DNA from: Pycnopodia helianthoides
Lineage: Eukaryota; Echinodermata; Asteroidea; Forcipulatida; Asteriidae
Assembly (NCBI GenBank): GCA_032158295.1
Contig: CM063251.1
Coordinates: 18,043,425-18,107,424 of the forward strand
Length of the DNA: 64,000 nucleotides
Direction of reading: 5' to 3'
Shown: positions 14,201-31,606 of the stretch, one piece after another
How positions within the stretch are numbered: the first letter of the stretch is position 1
Layout: each line of letters opens with the position of its first letter
Position numbers and translations under genes: made by a program
The notes under the pieces: generated by a model
Told to the model about the DNA's origin: nothing
Seen by the model: the letters and a program-made list of their open reading frames with translations, nothing else
The model's database searches: none

Positions 14201-14586
14201 TTTATGACATTGACATGTTTAATGAATAATGTACATCAACTTTTGGAGATAAAGTGGTGGCATCCTGCGGAAAATTTGCCAACAGCCCAACAAGGTTGGC
14301 TAGGTATTGCATGATGGGTATTGGTAGGCCTAGTAGTAGGCCTAGTAGTAAACTAGTACATGTACGTTTTGGTAATGTCTAACTCTAAAGCCTATCATCA
14401 TAGCATGGAGGAATTATAGTTAGTAAAATTATGATATAATTATTTAATAATTATTATTGATACAGATTAGAGTAAGGAGAGATAAAAAAGGGTTAAAAAA
14501 AGAGTAAAAAGCTGTTTTTGTCGTTAAAGCTTACTTGTGAATTGTTCTACACACCCAACATCAACAACTTTGGCTCGGAACCGCAT
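8213..14586 (-). CDS. HUS1: HUS1 checkpoint clamp component, complete, 8 coding exons
   Basis: The product is a subunit of the RAD9-RAD1-HUS1 (9-1-1) ring, a PCNA-like nuclear clamp loaded at damaged DNA to activate ATR signalling. Exons in transcription order: 14586-14535, 13777-13656, 12920-12744, 12043-11936, 11143-11069, 10572-10473, 9455-9333, 8295-8213. All introns are GT/AG and phases match at each junction; the total is 840 nt, or 279 aa plus stop, against about 280 aa in vertebrates. Recognisable blocks are the N-terminal [24 protein letters not shown] then [15 protein letters not shown] with [48 protein letters not shown], and the C-terminal [16 protein letters not shown]. The start codon is set by the conserved N-terminus. 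No frameshift or lost block is seen. Introns carry a T2-like element, SINE remnants and foldback repeats. The 5' and 3' UTRs are not delimited. Confidence 0.95.
8663..9039. repeat. TTAA-flanked inverted-repeat element (second family)
   Basis: Opens TTAAAGGCTAAGTATACC and closes GGTATTTGACT-type sequence in inverse ending CCCTTTAA. About 377 bp and non-coding, in HUS1 intron 7. The same TTAAAGG end type as the six-copy family, with a different body. Confidence 0.75.
9333..9455 (-). CDS. HUS1: HUS1 coding exon 7
   Basis: 40 complete codons with split codons at both ends, residues 212-252. Contains [17 protein letters not shown], a HUS1 signature. Acceptor ACAG, donor GTAAGA. Confidence 0.95.
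9590..9760 (-). mobile_element. tRNA-derived SINE (B-box head plus conserved tail)
   Basis: Minus-strand head 9753-9684: GGGCAACCTCGGTGGTCTAG ... GTTGTGGGTTCGAATCCCAC. It is followed (at lower coordinates) by a tail containing GAGTATACAGTGCGTCACAT. A related tail is at 9855-9905 and a related partial copy at 57040-57160. In HUS1 intron 6. Confidence 0.75.
9893..10107 (-). repeat. Dispersed repeat, copy 2 of an inverted pair
   Basis: Reverse complement of 2743-2945: GTAATACCTGGTAGTAGTTT and CACTGTATACTGATCTCACT. In HUS1 intron 6. Confidence 0.9.
10204..10371. repeat. Inverted-repeat element, about 168 bp
   Basis: The left arm starts GCAAGTTTGGGTGGGCGACT and ends ACCAGAAAC; the right arm starts GTTTCTGGT and ends AGTCGCCCACCCGAACTTGC. 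Arms of about 45 bp with few mismatches. In HUS1 intron 6. Confidence 0.85.
10473..10572 (-). CDS. HUS1: HUS1 coding exon 6
   Basis: Residues 179-211 plus one base of the next codon. Contains [20 protein letters not shown], matching the HUS1 beta-strand region ending in THFK. Acceptor ACAG, donor GTAAGT. Confidence 0.92.
11069..11143 (-). CDS. HUS1: HUS1 coding exon 5
   Basis: 25 codons, phase 0, residues 154-178: [20 protein letters not shown], then LGSHL. Equivalent to the conserved lysine-rich helix of HUS1. Acceptor CAG, donor GTAAAT. Confidence 0.92.
11696..11930 (+). repeat. Dispersed repeat, copy 1 (HUS1 intron 4)
   Basis: Contains TTTGGGCTGTTGACCCAAAT, CCAGGGGCACGTTGCCACC and GGGGCTGAAACAGGGTTACC. 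Inverse copy at 25112-25340. Confidence 0.88.
11936..12043 (-). CDS. HUS1: HUS1 coding exon 4
   Basis: 36 codons, phase 0 at both ends, residues 118-153. Contains [15 protein letters not shown], matching the HUS1 segment before the inter-domain linker. Acceptor GTAG, donor GTAAGT. A dispersed repeat (11696-11930) ends just downstream in the intron. Confidence 0.93.
12744..12920 (-). CDS. HUS1: HUS1 coding exon 3
   Basis: 59 codons, phase 0 at both ends, residues 59-117. Contains [10 protein letters not shown] and [16 protein letters not shown], two of the best conserved HUS1 stretches. Acceptor TTAG, donor GTAAGT. Confidence 0.95.
13294..13368. repeat. Compact hairpin in HUS1 intron 2
   Basis: The outer arms TTGTTGGGCT and AGCCCAACAA enclose GGCTCTC/GAGAGCC and a near-perfect TAACATCGGTCT / AGACCGATGTTA core. 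Confidence 0.88.
13656..13777 (-). CDS. HUS1: HUS1 coding exon 2
   Basis: Acceptor CAG before 13777, donor GTAAGT after 13656. It completes Arg18 and encodes residues 19-58, including [14 protein letters not shown] and IWCDL. The phase 1 entry fits exon 1 exactly. Confidence 0.95.
14535..14586 (-). CDS. HUS1: HUS1 coding exon 1
   Basis: Encodes residues 1-17 (MRFRAKVVD then VGCVEQFT) plus the first base of Arg18. Donor GTAAGC. The start ATG is at 14586-14584. Confidence 0.93.
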
Positions 14587-14977
14587 GTTTATTACACTTT
14601 TCAGTCGTCAAATTTAGCAAATACTAAAATAGCAGTGTTACTGACTACGTACTATTAATAAAATCTTTCGTAGTAGTAGTATAGTAGTATACTACACTAG
14701 CAGACGACCCCGCTTTATAAAGACTGGCACCCTAAACACTTATCATGTGTACATCAATTAGTTAGTCGATATACCATACTTAGTCAGAAGGGCGCCCTCT
14801 CACAACTTCCTTTTATCATATTCTTCTATTCGTTTCAAAGTGAAACAGTTTATTTAAAATGATAAGATAAATTAATAGGCATATTCAAACTTAACATCTA
14901 GCTAACCTAGGCCTCAAATAATACTTTCATATTTGTTAATACTTTAAATAATTAACATTTTCCAAATTTGTGGGTTT

Positions 14978-15050
14978 GACCCTGTGGCCTAATGGATAAG
15001 GCGTCAGCCTCCGGAGCTGAAGATTGTGGGTTCGAGTCCCATCAGGGTCG
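14978..15050 (+). tRNA. tRNA-Arg (anticodon CCG)
   Basis: A 73-nt cloverleaf. The acceptor GACCCTG pairs with CAGGGTC and a discriminator G follows. The A box is TGGCCTAATGG and the anticodon stem TCAGC/GCTGA frames the loop CTCCGGA (anticodon CCG). The T arm GTGGG-TTCGAGT-CCCAT contains a perfect B box GGTTCGAGTCC. There is no intron. A run of six T at 15055-15060 is a normal Pol III terminator. The arms are clean, so this is a real gene rather than a SINE head. Confidence 0.96.
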
Positions 15051-15054
15051 TATA

Positions 15055-15060
15055 TTTTTT
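15055..15060 (+). terminator. Pol III T-run terminator of tRNA-Arg
   Basis: Six T residues begin 4 nt after the mature 3' end of the tRNA, which is the usual RNA polymerase III stop signal. Confidence 0.8.
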
Positions 15061-15238
15061 ACACAACCATTTTGTTATATTTTGTTTTAAAAAGCCAGTT
15101 AAGGATTTAACGACAAGCAAAACAACTAGCAAAAGCACTTATCTGCCGCATTTAATTGAGATTGCATCCTAGAGCAACTTGCTTGTGGAGGTTTTACAAA
15201 ATATAAAGGAGGGCGGTATGACATTTTAATGAAGACAA

Positions 15239-15306
15239 CTCAGCTGTATCATGATATGACAACCTCGTATTTTAATACGAGGTTGTCATATCATGATACA
15301 GCTGAG
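15239..15306. repeat. Perfect 33-bp-arm hairpin palindrome
   Basis: Arms 15239-15271 and 15274-15306 are exact reverse complements separated by only TT. Outer ends CTCAGCTG / CAGCTGAG. Confidence 0.97.
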
Positions 15307-15378
15307 ATGTAAAAGGTGTATCGTCCCCATCGAACCATGCATGACCGGGCGGCGATATCGACACTGCACTGGTAAACC

Positions 15379-15540
15379 TAGTCTTGGTTAAGACCTTCTC
15401 TTGTTGATTTATCACAGTTTTCCCCACGAGAGGGCGCTACATTCACGAAATTCGTGTTGTGAGAGCAGTTCGTGAATGGTAGCGCCCTCTCGTGGGGAAA
15501 ACTGTGATAAATCAACAAGAGAAGGTCTTAACCAAGACTA
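15379..15540. mobile_element. 162-bp foldback MITE with 9-bp target-site duplication
   Basis: Arms of over 60 bp begin TAGTCTTGGTTAAGACC and end in the inverse GGTCTTAACCAAGACTA, with one 1-nt gap near the inner end and a ~19-nt loop. TGGTAAACC occurs immediately before (15370-15378) and after (15541-15549), an exact 9-bp duplication. A 9-bp duplication suggests a Mutator-like origin, but an 8-bp hAT-type duplication plus a chance T cannot be excluded. Confidence 0.9.
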
Positions 15541-16400
15541 TGGTAAACCATTCACACGTGATTGGTACAAAATTTCAATGACGTTTATTTTGTGGGTGTG
15601 TGATAAATCGTGCATGTTGATTGGTTGCAGATAATTGTAAAGGGTTTGTTTACTAGGTGGATCAATAACAATGTACATTTTACACTGGCAGCTCGTCGAC
15701 GTGGTTCGTTGGGTATTATGTAGTGTTCCCATGAAACGCAGCGTCTCTGCAATACTTTCAGATTCAAGTGGTCAAGCTTCAAATAGAGATCTCAGCATCG
15801 GTAGTGTCTAAATCGAAGATTTGTCGTGATATTTGTGGTTAAGAAGGTAAGAATAGAGTGTAGAATCATGGAGATACCTTATTGTCATGTTGGAAGAACC
15901 ATGGACGAAGGATTTCCTTCCTATATTATTAGTATACTAAAAGGTAGAACCATGGAGGAAGAATTAGGACCACCATGGTAGAACCACGGTTTAACTTCTT
16001 CTCAGATTATATAGAACTCAGAGGAACACGGACGCTATAGCAATTAGCATAGCACCATGTACTGTCTGTGGCACAAGTGCAAATGGATCGAGCAGAGTGT
16101 ACAGAAGCTGTCTTTTGTAATAGTATACTCACTGCCCCTTGTATAGTGTATGGAACTTGTTTCTCAATGCTGTGGCAGTGTATATGGTGCACAATACAAA
16201 TTAGTTAGTGATCATGTAATGTTTCAGGAAAGATTCCTTGCAAAGTATAAATATTTATATTCATATCAAGGAAATTCCAGACAAAATAAATACTTTGTTG
16301 TGTGCAGTTGCAATGATTGTAATCGCAACTAGTAAAACCATCTTTATAGTAAAACTTGTGCACACCCTTTTTAAAAAGTCATATTTATCTATGTAAGAGC

Positions 16401-16615
16401 AATAGACACAATCGGCGACTGTAGTCACGTGACTCATAGTGTACCAAGCAAGCGACAAACAGTGTGCATAGAAAAGCATGGCTGCGCCCGAGTGCTTCTG
16501 CCGTTAAGATAGGAAGCAGCCATGCTTTTCCATGCACACTGCATGTTGCTTGCTTGGTTTGTTTACATTTTATACCCAATGAGTCACGTGACTGCGGTCG
16601 CTGATTGTGTCTATT
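16401..16615. repeat. Imperfect inverted-repeat element, about 215 bp
   Basis: The left arm AATAGACACAATCGGCGACT, with GTCACGTGACTCAT, pairs with the right arm ATGAGTCACGTGAC, GTCGCTGATTGTGTCTATT. Inner arms around AAAGCATGGCTGC also pair. No ORF of note. Confidence 0.85.
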
Positions 16616-17355
16616 ACTAGGCCTACCAAAAGTCTAAACTATCCACAAAATACAGTCTTAGATAAGTTCACCATTGAAGGAGCGAACTTTGTTCGCAGAG
16701 ACTTTTGTTATTTTCACTGATTTTTACAAAATATGCTTCGTCATCATTTTGTGTTGCCGACAGCTGTGTCTTCCATGCCAGCTGTCATAAAATCATTTGA
16801 CCTCGCAGTCCTTAAGAAATCAGTTCTTTTAGACGTATATTGATAAATCAATTTGAAAGCATAGCCAGATGTTTTTGCAGGTCAGATTGACTAACAATAA
16901 CTCCCCCCCCCACCTTGACCATCATACATAATATTTTACTGTTGATCTTATGTATTGTCCTCATTCTGTCATTCTGTCACTATCTTAGAGGTAAATTGAT
17001 GATGGGGGAAAGGTGCAGCTATTTATTTGTGTATTGCACAGTACGGATCAATGAGCAGCCCCCTTTTGACCTTACTTGAGGGCGCCCTACTCCAGTGATG
17101 TCACCAAACACAGGAGTGCAGCAATAAGGCCAAATAAAAACAAACGGTTTAGCGTCCCGACGCTTCTTTTAGAGGCCGCCTCATTCTTTTTTTTTTTCTT
17201 AATTTTTTTTTTTTAACGATCTCTGACAACAAAAATTGATTCTAAAATACATGTACATAAACATCGTATTTTTGACTATAGCATAAAGAAAAAAGCTGGC
17301 AACCATCTTTAAAAAATAGCCCAGCCGGTTGTCTTGAAAAATGTGTCATGCAGCC

Positions 17356-17386
<31 letters not shown>

Positions 17387-17954
17387 CCCGCCTCCTCCTC
17401 TTTTTCAAAAAGGCTTGCCGCTTAACATGTTTTTTTTATTATTTGCTAAGATGATTAATGGAATTTGAATTCTGCATTGCAGAGACAGGTGTCCATTTAA
17501 GAGGGCCAGTTCGAGGTGTGAGGAGGTGTGAGGAGGGGGGGGGAGGAAAAGCAGTGGCCAAGAGATCTTACTCATTTTCCCCATCGAGTAAAATTATGAA
17601 GCAAGCAAATTATAAAAGAGAAACATGTGCTTTATTATCGTAGGGGTGCAACGTAAGCTTACTGCAACATAAGGACTCAAGTCCTTAGTATTAGTTTTCA
17701 ACAACTTTATTCTACAAATCTCTGTTTTTAACCAAACACAACTAAAACATTACTATATCATGAAACATAGGTCAGGCTACTTTTAAACTGATTAGCTTTT
17801 AATTTCCTTGTTTTCGGTTTCTCAGGCTGTGTCATTACAAATTGGAAAAACACAGTAAGGGACCCTTAAAAAACCATTTGATCTCTGTTGTGAAAAAAAA
17901 ACAGTAAGGGAATCTTTAAAAAATCCATTTGATTTCTGTTGTTTTGCTCACAAC

Positions 17955-18010
17955 GCTTTGAATCCGTTGGCAGAGGCGCTCTATAAATGTCTGTTATTAT
18001 AATTATTATG
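17955..18010 (+). repeat. 3'-tail remnant of the tRNA-Leu SINE or its LINE partner
   Basis: CGCTTTGAATCCGTTGGCAG then GGCGCTCTATAAATG and TTATTATAATTATTATG match the tail of the SINE at 59360-59769. The head is absent. Confidence 0.75.
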
Positions 18011-18901
18011 TGTACAAAGTCTTGCTGTGCTGGAAATTTCCCCTTTTTTTCTACAAACTCCATGTTGCGAGCCGGTGGTTTACACAGTCTGCAAATTTGT
18101 AGACATTGAAGGTTTGCGTGCCAAACCAAACAATACATGACGTGAGGATACCACTTCCTTCGTTATCACAAAACAAACAGTCTTTATGTAATTTTGGAAT
18201 CTGGTTCTTTGTAATCAACTTTAGAAATGAACTTTGGAATGCTGTTTGGACAGTTATAATTTGTTACCCAACTACCTTTTGAAAAAAATAGTATGTCATT
18301 GTTTATAGTTATTATATCAGATAATTATGCTGGGAAAACCCAAAAGGCTGTATACATTGACTTTGTTTACAAATTTACTTTGAAATTTAATTGTCAAAAA
18401 GTAATAGAGATAAAAAAAAAACAGGTTGTACTAGTAAGTAGTAACTTTAACAAGAAAATAATAATGTAGAGGCACAGGAAGGAGGCCGGCCCTCTAATTT
18501 AAAAGGACGAGCATTCACAAAAAAAAATACAGTAACATCTACATTATTGTGCTACAAATTAATGATTAATCTGCTGTAACTAAATTATTATTCACATGAA
18601 AAAAAGCAGTAAATAGCACAGCATAGTCACGTATGTGAAGGGCAAAAGGTCTACACGAGGCTGGCTACATACATACAAGTTTACAATACCCGATCCGACT
18701 AGCCCTAAAAATGACAATATTTCTCTGATAAAAAGATGTTTTAAAAATAAACAATACTCACAGAGGGCTCTCAGACATTATCTCTCCCAAGTAAACAGTA
18801 TTTGGTAAGAGAGAGAAAAACCTACAGAAAATAAATGTGCACTCTCTTGCTCAAAGCCAAAAAGGAAAAGAGAGTGAGTCCAAAGGTCATGGACCCAAAA
18901 C

Positions 18902-19296
18902 TTAAAGGAACATTACAGAATTGGTAAGAAAAAAATTTGTAAAATATACTTTTTGATCACAGATTTACATAAAACTTACACGGTCTAATGATGATGATAG
19001 TAGAAAACATCCCTTGAAATATTTCTGTCTGAAATGCCATACTTGATGAGAAATTAATAAACTAATTTTCCGATTGGAGTTTATTGCTCAGTGAGTGTTT
19101 TATTCATTTGTTGAATCTATATGATTTCATGCAAATGTGTAATCGGTTTTTTCACTATTTTCTTGTGACCCAGATGGCCGATCGATCTCAAACTTCTACA
19201 GGTTTGTCAGTTTGTGTATATGGTGGATTACATAAAGTGCTTACACTGCCAGCAACTGTTTTGTTAGCAAAAACCAATTCAGTAATGTTCCTTTAA
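18902..19296 (+). repeat. T2/Kolobok-like MITE, copy 2
   Basis: Same ~390-bp element and orientation as the copy at 2345-2737, with inverted ends TTAAAGGAACATTACAG and GTAATGTTCCTTTAA. Interior landmarks include a GAGTGTTTTATTCATTTGTT-like segment and a CAGATGGCCGATCGATCTC core. Confidence 0.92.
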
Positions 19297-21095
19297 CCTC
19301 TTATTATAAATATGCTAATTACAAAGTAGGATCAGACACTTGAACACTGAGGGTGCACTTGGGTTCCCTACATGTTTCTACTTTACGAAGACCTGAAAAA
19401 TTGTTTGATCAAAAACAAAAATTATGTGATTAGTAATGATTGACTCAAAATTATGCATCTTAAATTTTTAAAACAATATCACAAATTGATACACAAGATT
19501 CATAAAAAATCCCTCACACATACGGAATATACACTGCATGTTATACCTGTTGTGTTCTTACGTCATTAAGTTATCAATAATTAGACCAGGAGACAGGAGT
19601 AACGTTTGCGTGAATGCTGGGGTTATATTCACATGGTAAAAGACACGCCAACAACTGAGCTCTTGTACAACGAGATCTCGCGTTAAACCATTACCTCATA
19701 TTCTATAATTAGATCACTAAGGCTGCATACCAACTAAGGTACTTTATGACTAGACACTATGTCGTTAGTTTTTAAATTTTATAAACTTACATAAATACAT
19801 GGATAAAACAATGCCCATGAAAAACCTATTTCATTGCAGCTCAAAAATCATCCAAATACAAAACCTAACGTCAAAAACTCTGAATAATTCACACAGCACT
19901 TGGTGTAAAATCATTCTAAGAATGCAAAAACACATAGTTCTCAAATGAACAGTTGGATCTAAACAGGCAGTTCAAAAAACACAAAAAGGAAACTTGAACT
20001 TTACACAATGAAAACGATCGCATAACTGATGGTGTGGAACAACTCTCAGCCTCGTTCATGAAGAGCTGCCACCATATATTTTAGGTGTATCAGAGGCAGC
20101 TTGAGCTGAATGCAGGATCCTCTGATAATATTATTTTACAAATTATGTAATGGCATTTGGCCAATGGCCCCAGATGAAATGTACTATGTGGGTCTCCCCA
20201 AGGTCACCAGGACAACCGAAACAGGAAACTTCCCTAATTTGTCCCTCGCTTGGCCACCTGGCAAGCCAAATGAGTGGCTGACATGACCAGTTGAAGCTGA
20301 CATGGTGGCTATCACTAAAACACTCACAGAAGGAGAAACAAAAACTTATCCTGCCACCTCTAAATTACAAAAACTAGCAGCTTCAATAACAACTGGCAAT
20401 AATAAGTGGCTCAGCCTCCTCAAAAAAACACATTTTATACAAGAAATTGTGGGATGGGTTTAGGTGACTGCAATTTATCAACCCTGTCTGAATTTAAATT
20501 TTCAAATTTTTTTAAAATAGTAGAAAATCTAGCATCTAATTCAGCTTTGATGCTATATCGACCACATTTGTATTAACAGGACATGCATCTTCATCCTCCT
20601 CACGTAAACAATCTGTGAAGGCACTCACAATGGTTTCAGCTAAAGCATTGTTTGACTTTGAAATATTGTCTGTCACAGACATCGTTGAAATAAAGTTCTA
20701 GCAATGAATGCAAACAAATATGACTTGTTCAAATACGATATGAGGCTTAAATCATTGACCTACAAAACCAGTCTGCATTCATACGGAAAATAAAAACACA
20801 AGTCAAAATGTGTCTAAAAGTTAAACAGTACTAATAATATCCCAAGGCAATTGAAATACACCAAAAGTCATAAATATACACCCTTCACTTTAGTGTAAAG
20901 TGAAAAATGCAGTAAGCTGAAAACTTTTGATACATCTCGTGTGTGGGTGTGTGATTTGAAACGGAGGGGTCATAGGTGTTTGAAGGCCTGGGGCATTAAG
21001 GCTGGTCCTGGTCACCTTTTTATAACCCTTTTTTCTGTTTGTGGAATAGATTCAGACTTGCCAAGCATCTCACATTACCTTCCTTCCCTTTACCT
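19297..21095. other. Intergenic DNA, no gene recognised
   Basis: No long ORF and no recognised repeat. Plain AT-rich sequence. Confidence 0.5.
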
Positions 21096-21233
21096 GGGCC
21101 CTGGGGTCGATTTCACAAAACTCTAGGACTAGTCCTAAGTTAGGACCAGTACTTAGGACTAGTCCTATCTGTTAGCATTGCCTAGGACTAGTCCTAAGTT
21201 AGGAAGAGTTTTGTGAAATCGACCCCAGGGCCC
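21096..21233. mobile_element. 138-bp foldback element with perfect 29-bp arms
   Basis: Arms 21096-21124 (GGGCCCTGGGGTCGATTTCA...) and 21205-21233 are exact reverse complements. The interior repeats the palindrome TAGGACTAGTCCTA three times. No clear target-site duplication. Confidence 0.92.
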
Positions 21234-21717
21234 ATAAAAAGCAGGGGTTGTTGAGTACAGACCCCCTTAAGCAAATAAAGCAATGTTTGCGAATACAGAA
21301 GCCCCATACAAGAAGGAAACTGGAGGAGAATGTTGAAAGAAGCACAAACAATGCAATAGTTAGAGATGAACAAACACATAATAGTACAGGTGAACTGATA
21401 ACTAAGCAAATAAGGTTTAAAAACAAATAAACAAAATACTTGAATGAATCTAGGATAGTAAATAAAAAGAACATGAAGTAGGGTGGGTTTTGAAAGCAAT
21501 ATTTGGAAGGAATCAAATTAATTTATAACCAGATTCAGCGAAGGGGTGATGCAATGGGCCAACTTTTATAAAATAAGACAGTTACAACAACTAATGATGC
21601 AATACAAAACTTTAAACGTAATTATCAAGGATAACCTAAGGAGTTGGCATTAGGAAGAGGAGTATGTCAAGAAGTCCAGAGTTTGGGCCCTTGGACTTTG
21701 ATACTTTTCTGAGAGAG

Positions 21718-21882
21718 GTAGATCCGGGTAAAGGGGAAGGTGGATTCGAGTGAAGGGGAAGGTGGATCCGGGTAAAGGGGAAGGTGGATCCGGGTAAAGG
21801 GAAGGTGGATCCGGGTAAAGCGAAGGTGGATCGGGTAAAGCGAAGGTGGATGCGGGTAAAGGGAAGAGGGATCCGGGTAATC
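21718..21882. repeat. 21-22-bp minisatellite, about 7 copies
   Basis: Unit GGTGGATCCGGGTAAAGGGG plus A(A), with truncated variants. Proline/leucine-rich ORFs here are by-products. Confidence 0.93.
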
Positions 21883-21965
21883 CATTTCCATGAATTGTGT
21901 TGTGTGTTTTTTTTCCCTTGTAATGTTCTTTCGCTTTGCAGAATAAAAAATGCATTTATGTCTTG

Positions 21966-21992
21966 AAATGAAATGAAATGAAATGAAATTTA
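21966..21992. repeat. Pentanucleotide microsatellite (GAAAT)n
   Basis: About five copies of GAAAT starting near 21966. Confidence 0.85.
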
Positions 21993-22110
21993 TTTATTCT
22001 CTGCCTGTACGTGGTGTGTGAAGGATGTAAATCCCCCACACCAAGCAGACGTCATGTTTGACTGTTGACAGAAATAGAAACATACAAGGGCTGACCTATG
22101 GTAAAGGTTC

Positions 22111-22496
22111 TTAAAGGAACATTACAGAATTGGTTTTTGCTAACAAAACAGTTGCTGGCAGTGTAAGCACTTTATATAATCCACCAGATACATAAACTGA
22201 CAAACCTGTAGAAGTTTGAGATCGATTGGCCATCTGGGTCACGAGAAAATAGTGCAAAACCGATTACAAATTTGCATGTGTTATACAATGCAAGAATAAA
22301 ACGCTCATGAGCGATAAACTCCAATCGGAAATTAGTTTGATTTATTTCTCATCAAATATGGCATTTCAGACAGAAATATTTCAAGGGATGTTTTCTACTA
22401 TCATCATCATTCGACCATGTAAGTTTTATGTAAATCTGTGATCAAAAAGTATATTTTGCAAGTTTGTTTCTTACCATATCTGTAATGTTCCTTTAA
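22111..22496 (-). repeat. T2/Kolobok-like MITE, copy 3
   Basis: Same element in the opposite orientation to the copies at 2345 and 18902. TTAAAGGAAC opens it and GTTCCTTTAA closes it. It sits about 240 bp upstream of the uridine phosphorylase start codon. Confidence 0.92.
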
Positions 22497-22735
22497 AGAA
22501 GACTTTGAAAGACTCAGCCTATTTAATAATAATGTTACACTGACTATTTAAGAGGAAACAAATGCAAGTCAAATTCAAAAAGGTGAAATTGAATTCCTGC
22601 TTATAAAAAAAAAAAAAAATGAGCTGATTTTACTGATCACAACATTAATAGGTAAAGTAAAATTATGAAATTATTTATTTTTACTCTCTTTCACCGATTC
22701 TGTTTAGTGTACAAGGTTGTATTGAGCAGAAGACG

Positions 22736-29745
<7,010 letters not shown>

Positions 29746-30776
29746 GAGTGTACAGACTGATCTGAAATTATGAATTAACTTTTTGTTAGGATCTCTAAAA
29801 TTGTGTGCTTAGGTGTTTTAGTTTAGACTATAGAAATAAGATGAATTAAAACACCATACTTCTATAGTCCAAAGATTTCTTCTGCTTTTGTTTCATACTC
29901 TTTAGCCATGCACGTGTCCAAATTTGATGGCTGCGGCTTAAACACAATGTGAAAAAGCATTGAAGCTTGCAGTACCCATAGGAAGCATGGAGTACCCATA
30001 AAGCATGGAATACCCATAGCAACATTTTTGGTAACAGCTGCAGCCACCAATTTTGACACGGCCTATTTCGCAGTAGACGCTTCCCACGAAATATGTAAAC
30101 TGCACATGGCACGTGTGCACTCTCCTTACTGGTTGGCAAAATGAGTGAATATGACGCCTTTTTGTATGGGACTGATGGCAGCGTGACGCACACGTGTTTG
30201 TGCGTCTGCCCAGTGCACAACTCTACGGCGTTTGCCAACCAATAGTCTATGTACGCATGCGTGAATGTAATTAGCATATTTTTGGGGAAAGGTCTATTAG
30301 AGACGGGGATACAAGTATCTTTGGGTGGGAAAAGTGGTTCCAATCCGTGTGCTAAAAGTAAAATCCATTTGAAGGGGTTCCAATCTGGGTGCTAAAAGTA
30401 AAACCCCTTTGCAATTGCTGTGAGATTATAGACAAACAAATGAAAATCTTCCTCTTTCTATTGTCAGTTGTAAGTTAAGGATTATAAATGTGTTGTGCTA
30501 TTATTGATGTCAATATCTTTTGTATAATGAGCAGATTAGGGGGTCAGATCTAGATTAGACATCTCTTTGAACAGAAGGTCACAGGTGCCTGGGTAGTTTG
30601 GCATCATGAAAGGAGGTAGCAATCGGAGGAAGATGCTCAAGAATCAAGTTTCTCATTAGTTTAGGAGCATTTGATCCATCACTTATGTGTGTCTCTTGCA
30701 GGAGAAGAATTTCCTGACGAAGAAGAATGTCAACGGTGATGTCCTTAGTGGATTATGAGGGAATTCATTCTTTGCC
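29746..30776. other. UPP 3' flank
   Basis: Probably includes the uridine phosphorylase 3'UTR. No canonical AATAAA was seen in the first ~300 bp. A short hairpin GACTATAGAA/TTCTATAGTC lies at 29826-29871 and a GTACCCATA(GG)AAGCATGGA tandem near 29970-30020. Confidence 0.5.
30128..30246. repeat. Inverted-repeat element downstream of UPP
   Basis: The outer arms ACTGGTTGGCAAA and TTTGCCAACCAAT enclose GCGTGACGCACACGTG/TTTGTGCGTCTGC pairing. It contributes to a 165-codon minus-strand ORF that is probably not a gene. Confidence 0.7.
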
Positions 30777-31170
30777 TTAAAGGAACGTTACAGAATTGGT
30801 TTTTGCTAACAAAACAGTTGCTGGCAGTGTAAGCACTTTATGTAATCCACCATATGCATAAACTGACAAACCTGTAGAAGTTTGAGATCGATCGGCCGTC
30901 TGGGTCACGAGAAAATAGTAAAAAACCGATTACACATTTGCATGAAATCACATAGATTCAAAAAATGAATAAAACGCTCACTGAGCGATAAACTTCAATC
31001 GGAAAATTAGTTTATTAATTTCTCATCAAATATGGCATTTCAGACAGAAATATTTCAAGGGATGTTTTCTACTATCATCATCATTAGACCGTGTAAGTTT
31101 TATGTAAATCTGTGATCAAAAAGTATATTTTACAAGTGTTGTTCTTACCAATTCTGTAATGTTCCTTTAA
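30777..31170 (-). repeat. T2/Kolobok-like MITE, copy 4
   Basis: Same element, minus orientation, TTAA at both ends. About 1 kb downstream of the uridine phosphorylase stop codon. Confidence 0.92.
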
Positions 31171-31606
31171 ACATACCTTCCACATTCAATTAGTAGATGC
31201 GAAGGGACTTCCCGTCAGTGTGGGTGAAATTATGGATGTGAAATATTGGCAGTATTGATCAAAGTTAAAATTTCATAAATTTGTAATCAAATGATATTGT
31301 CCACCTGAAGAATAATTTATATTGACTCAATTGATCTGGCGTCATCACCTAGGATTAATCTTGGTTATGCCATTTTGGGAGTCAAAATGAGTACTGCAGC
31401 GCAGTGTGCATTTTAGGCGACTCACTATATCTTTACATGTTTTTTTGCAGGGTACCAGTTTAATTGCAATAGTTTCCCCAATAATGGATTTGGAGACAAA
31501 ATTGTGTGCTTTAAAATTGTTGATCATGAACTGAACACTGTGAATCACTTCTGGCTCAGTAGATGACACTACTAGATGACAACACTTATAGGCATTGTAG
31601 GAAAGC

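Larger units (their letters stand above)
15550..18901. other. Intergenic DNA between tRNA-Arg and UPP (left part)
   Basis: Apart from the inverted repeat at 16401-16615 and the SINE tail near 17955, it holds poly-A (17358-17382) and G-rich stretches (17525-17545). No coding exon recognised. Confidence 0.55.

Noticed and set aside
21650..21955. Proline/leucine-rich repeated ORFs
   Set aside because: They are translations of the 21-22-bp minisatellite.
29846..30343. 165-codon minus-strand ORF downstream of UPP
   Set aside because: It runs through a short tandem repeat and an inverted-repeat element; composition is not protein-like and there is no known motif.
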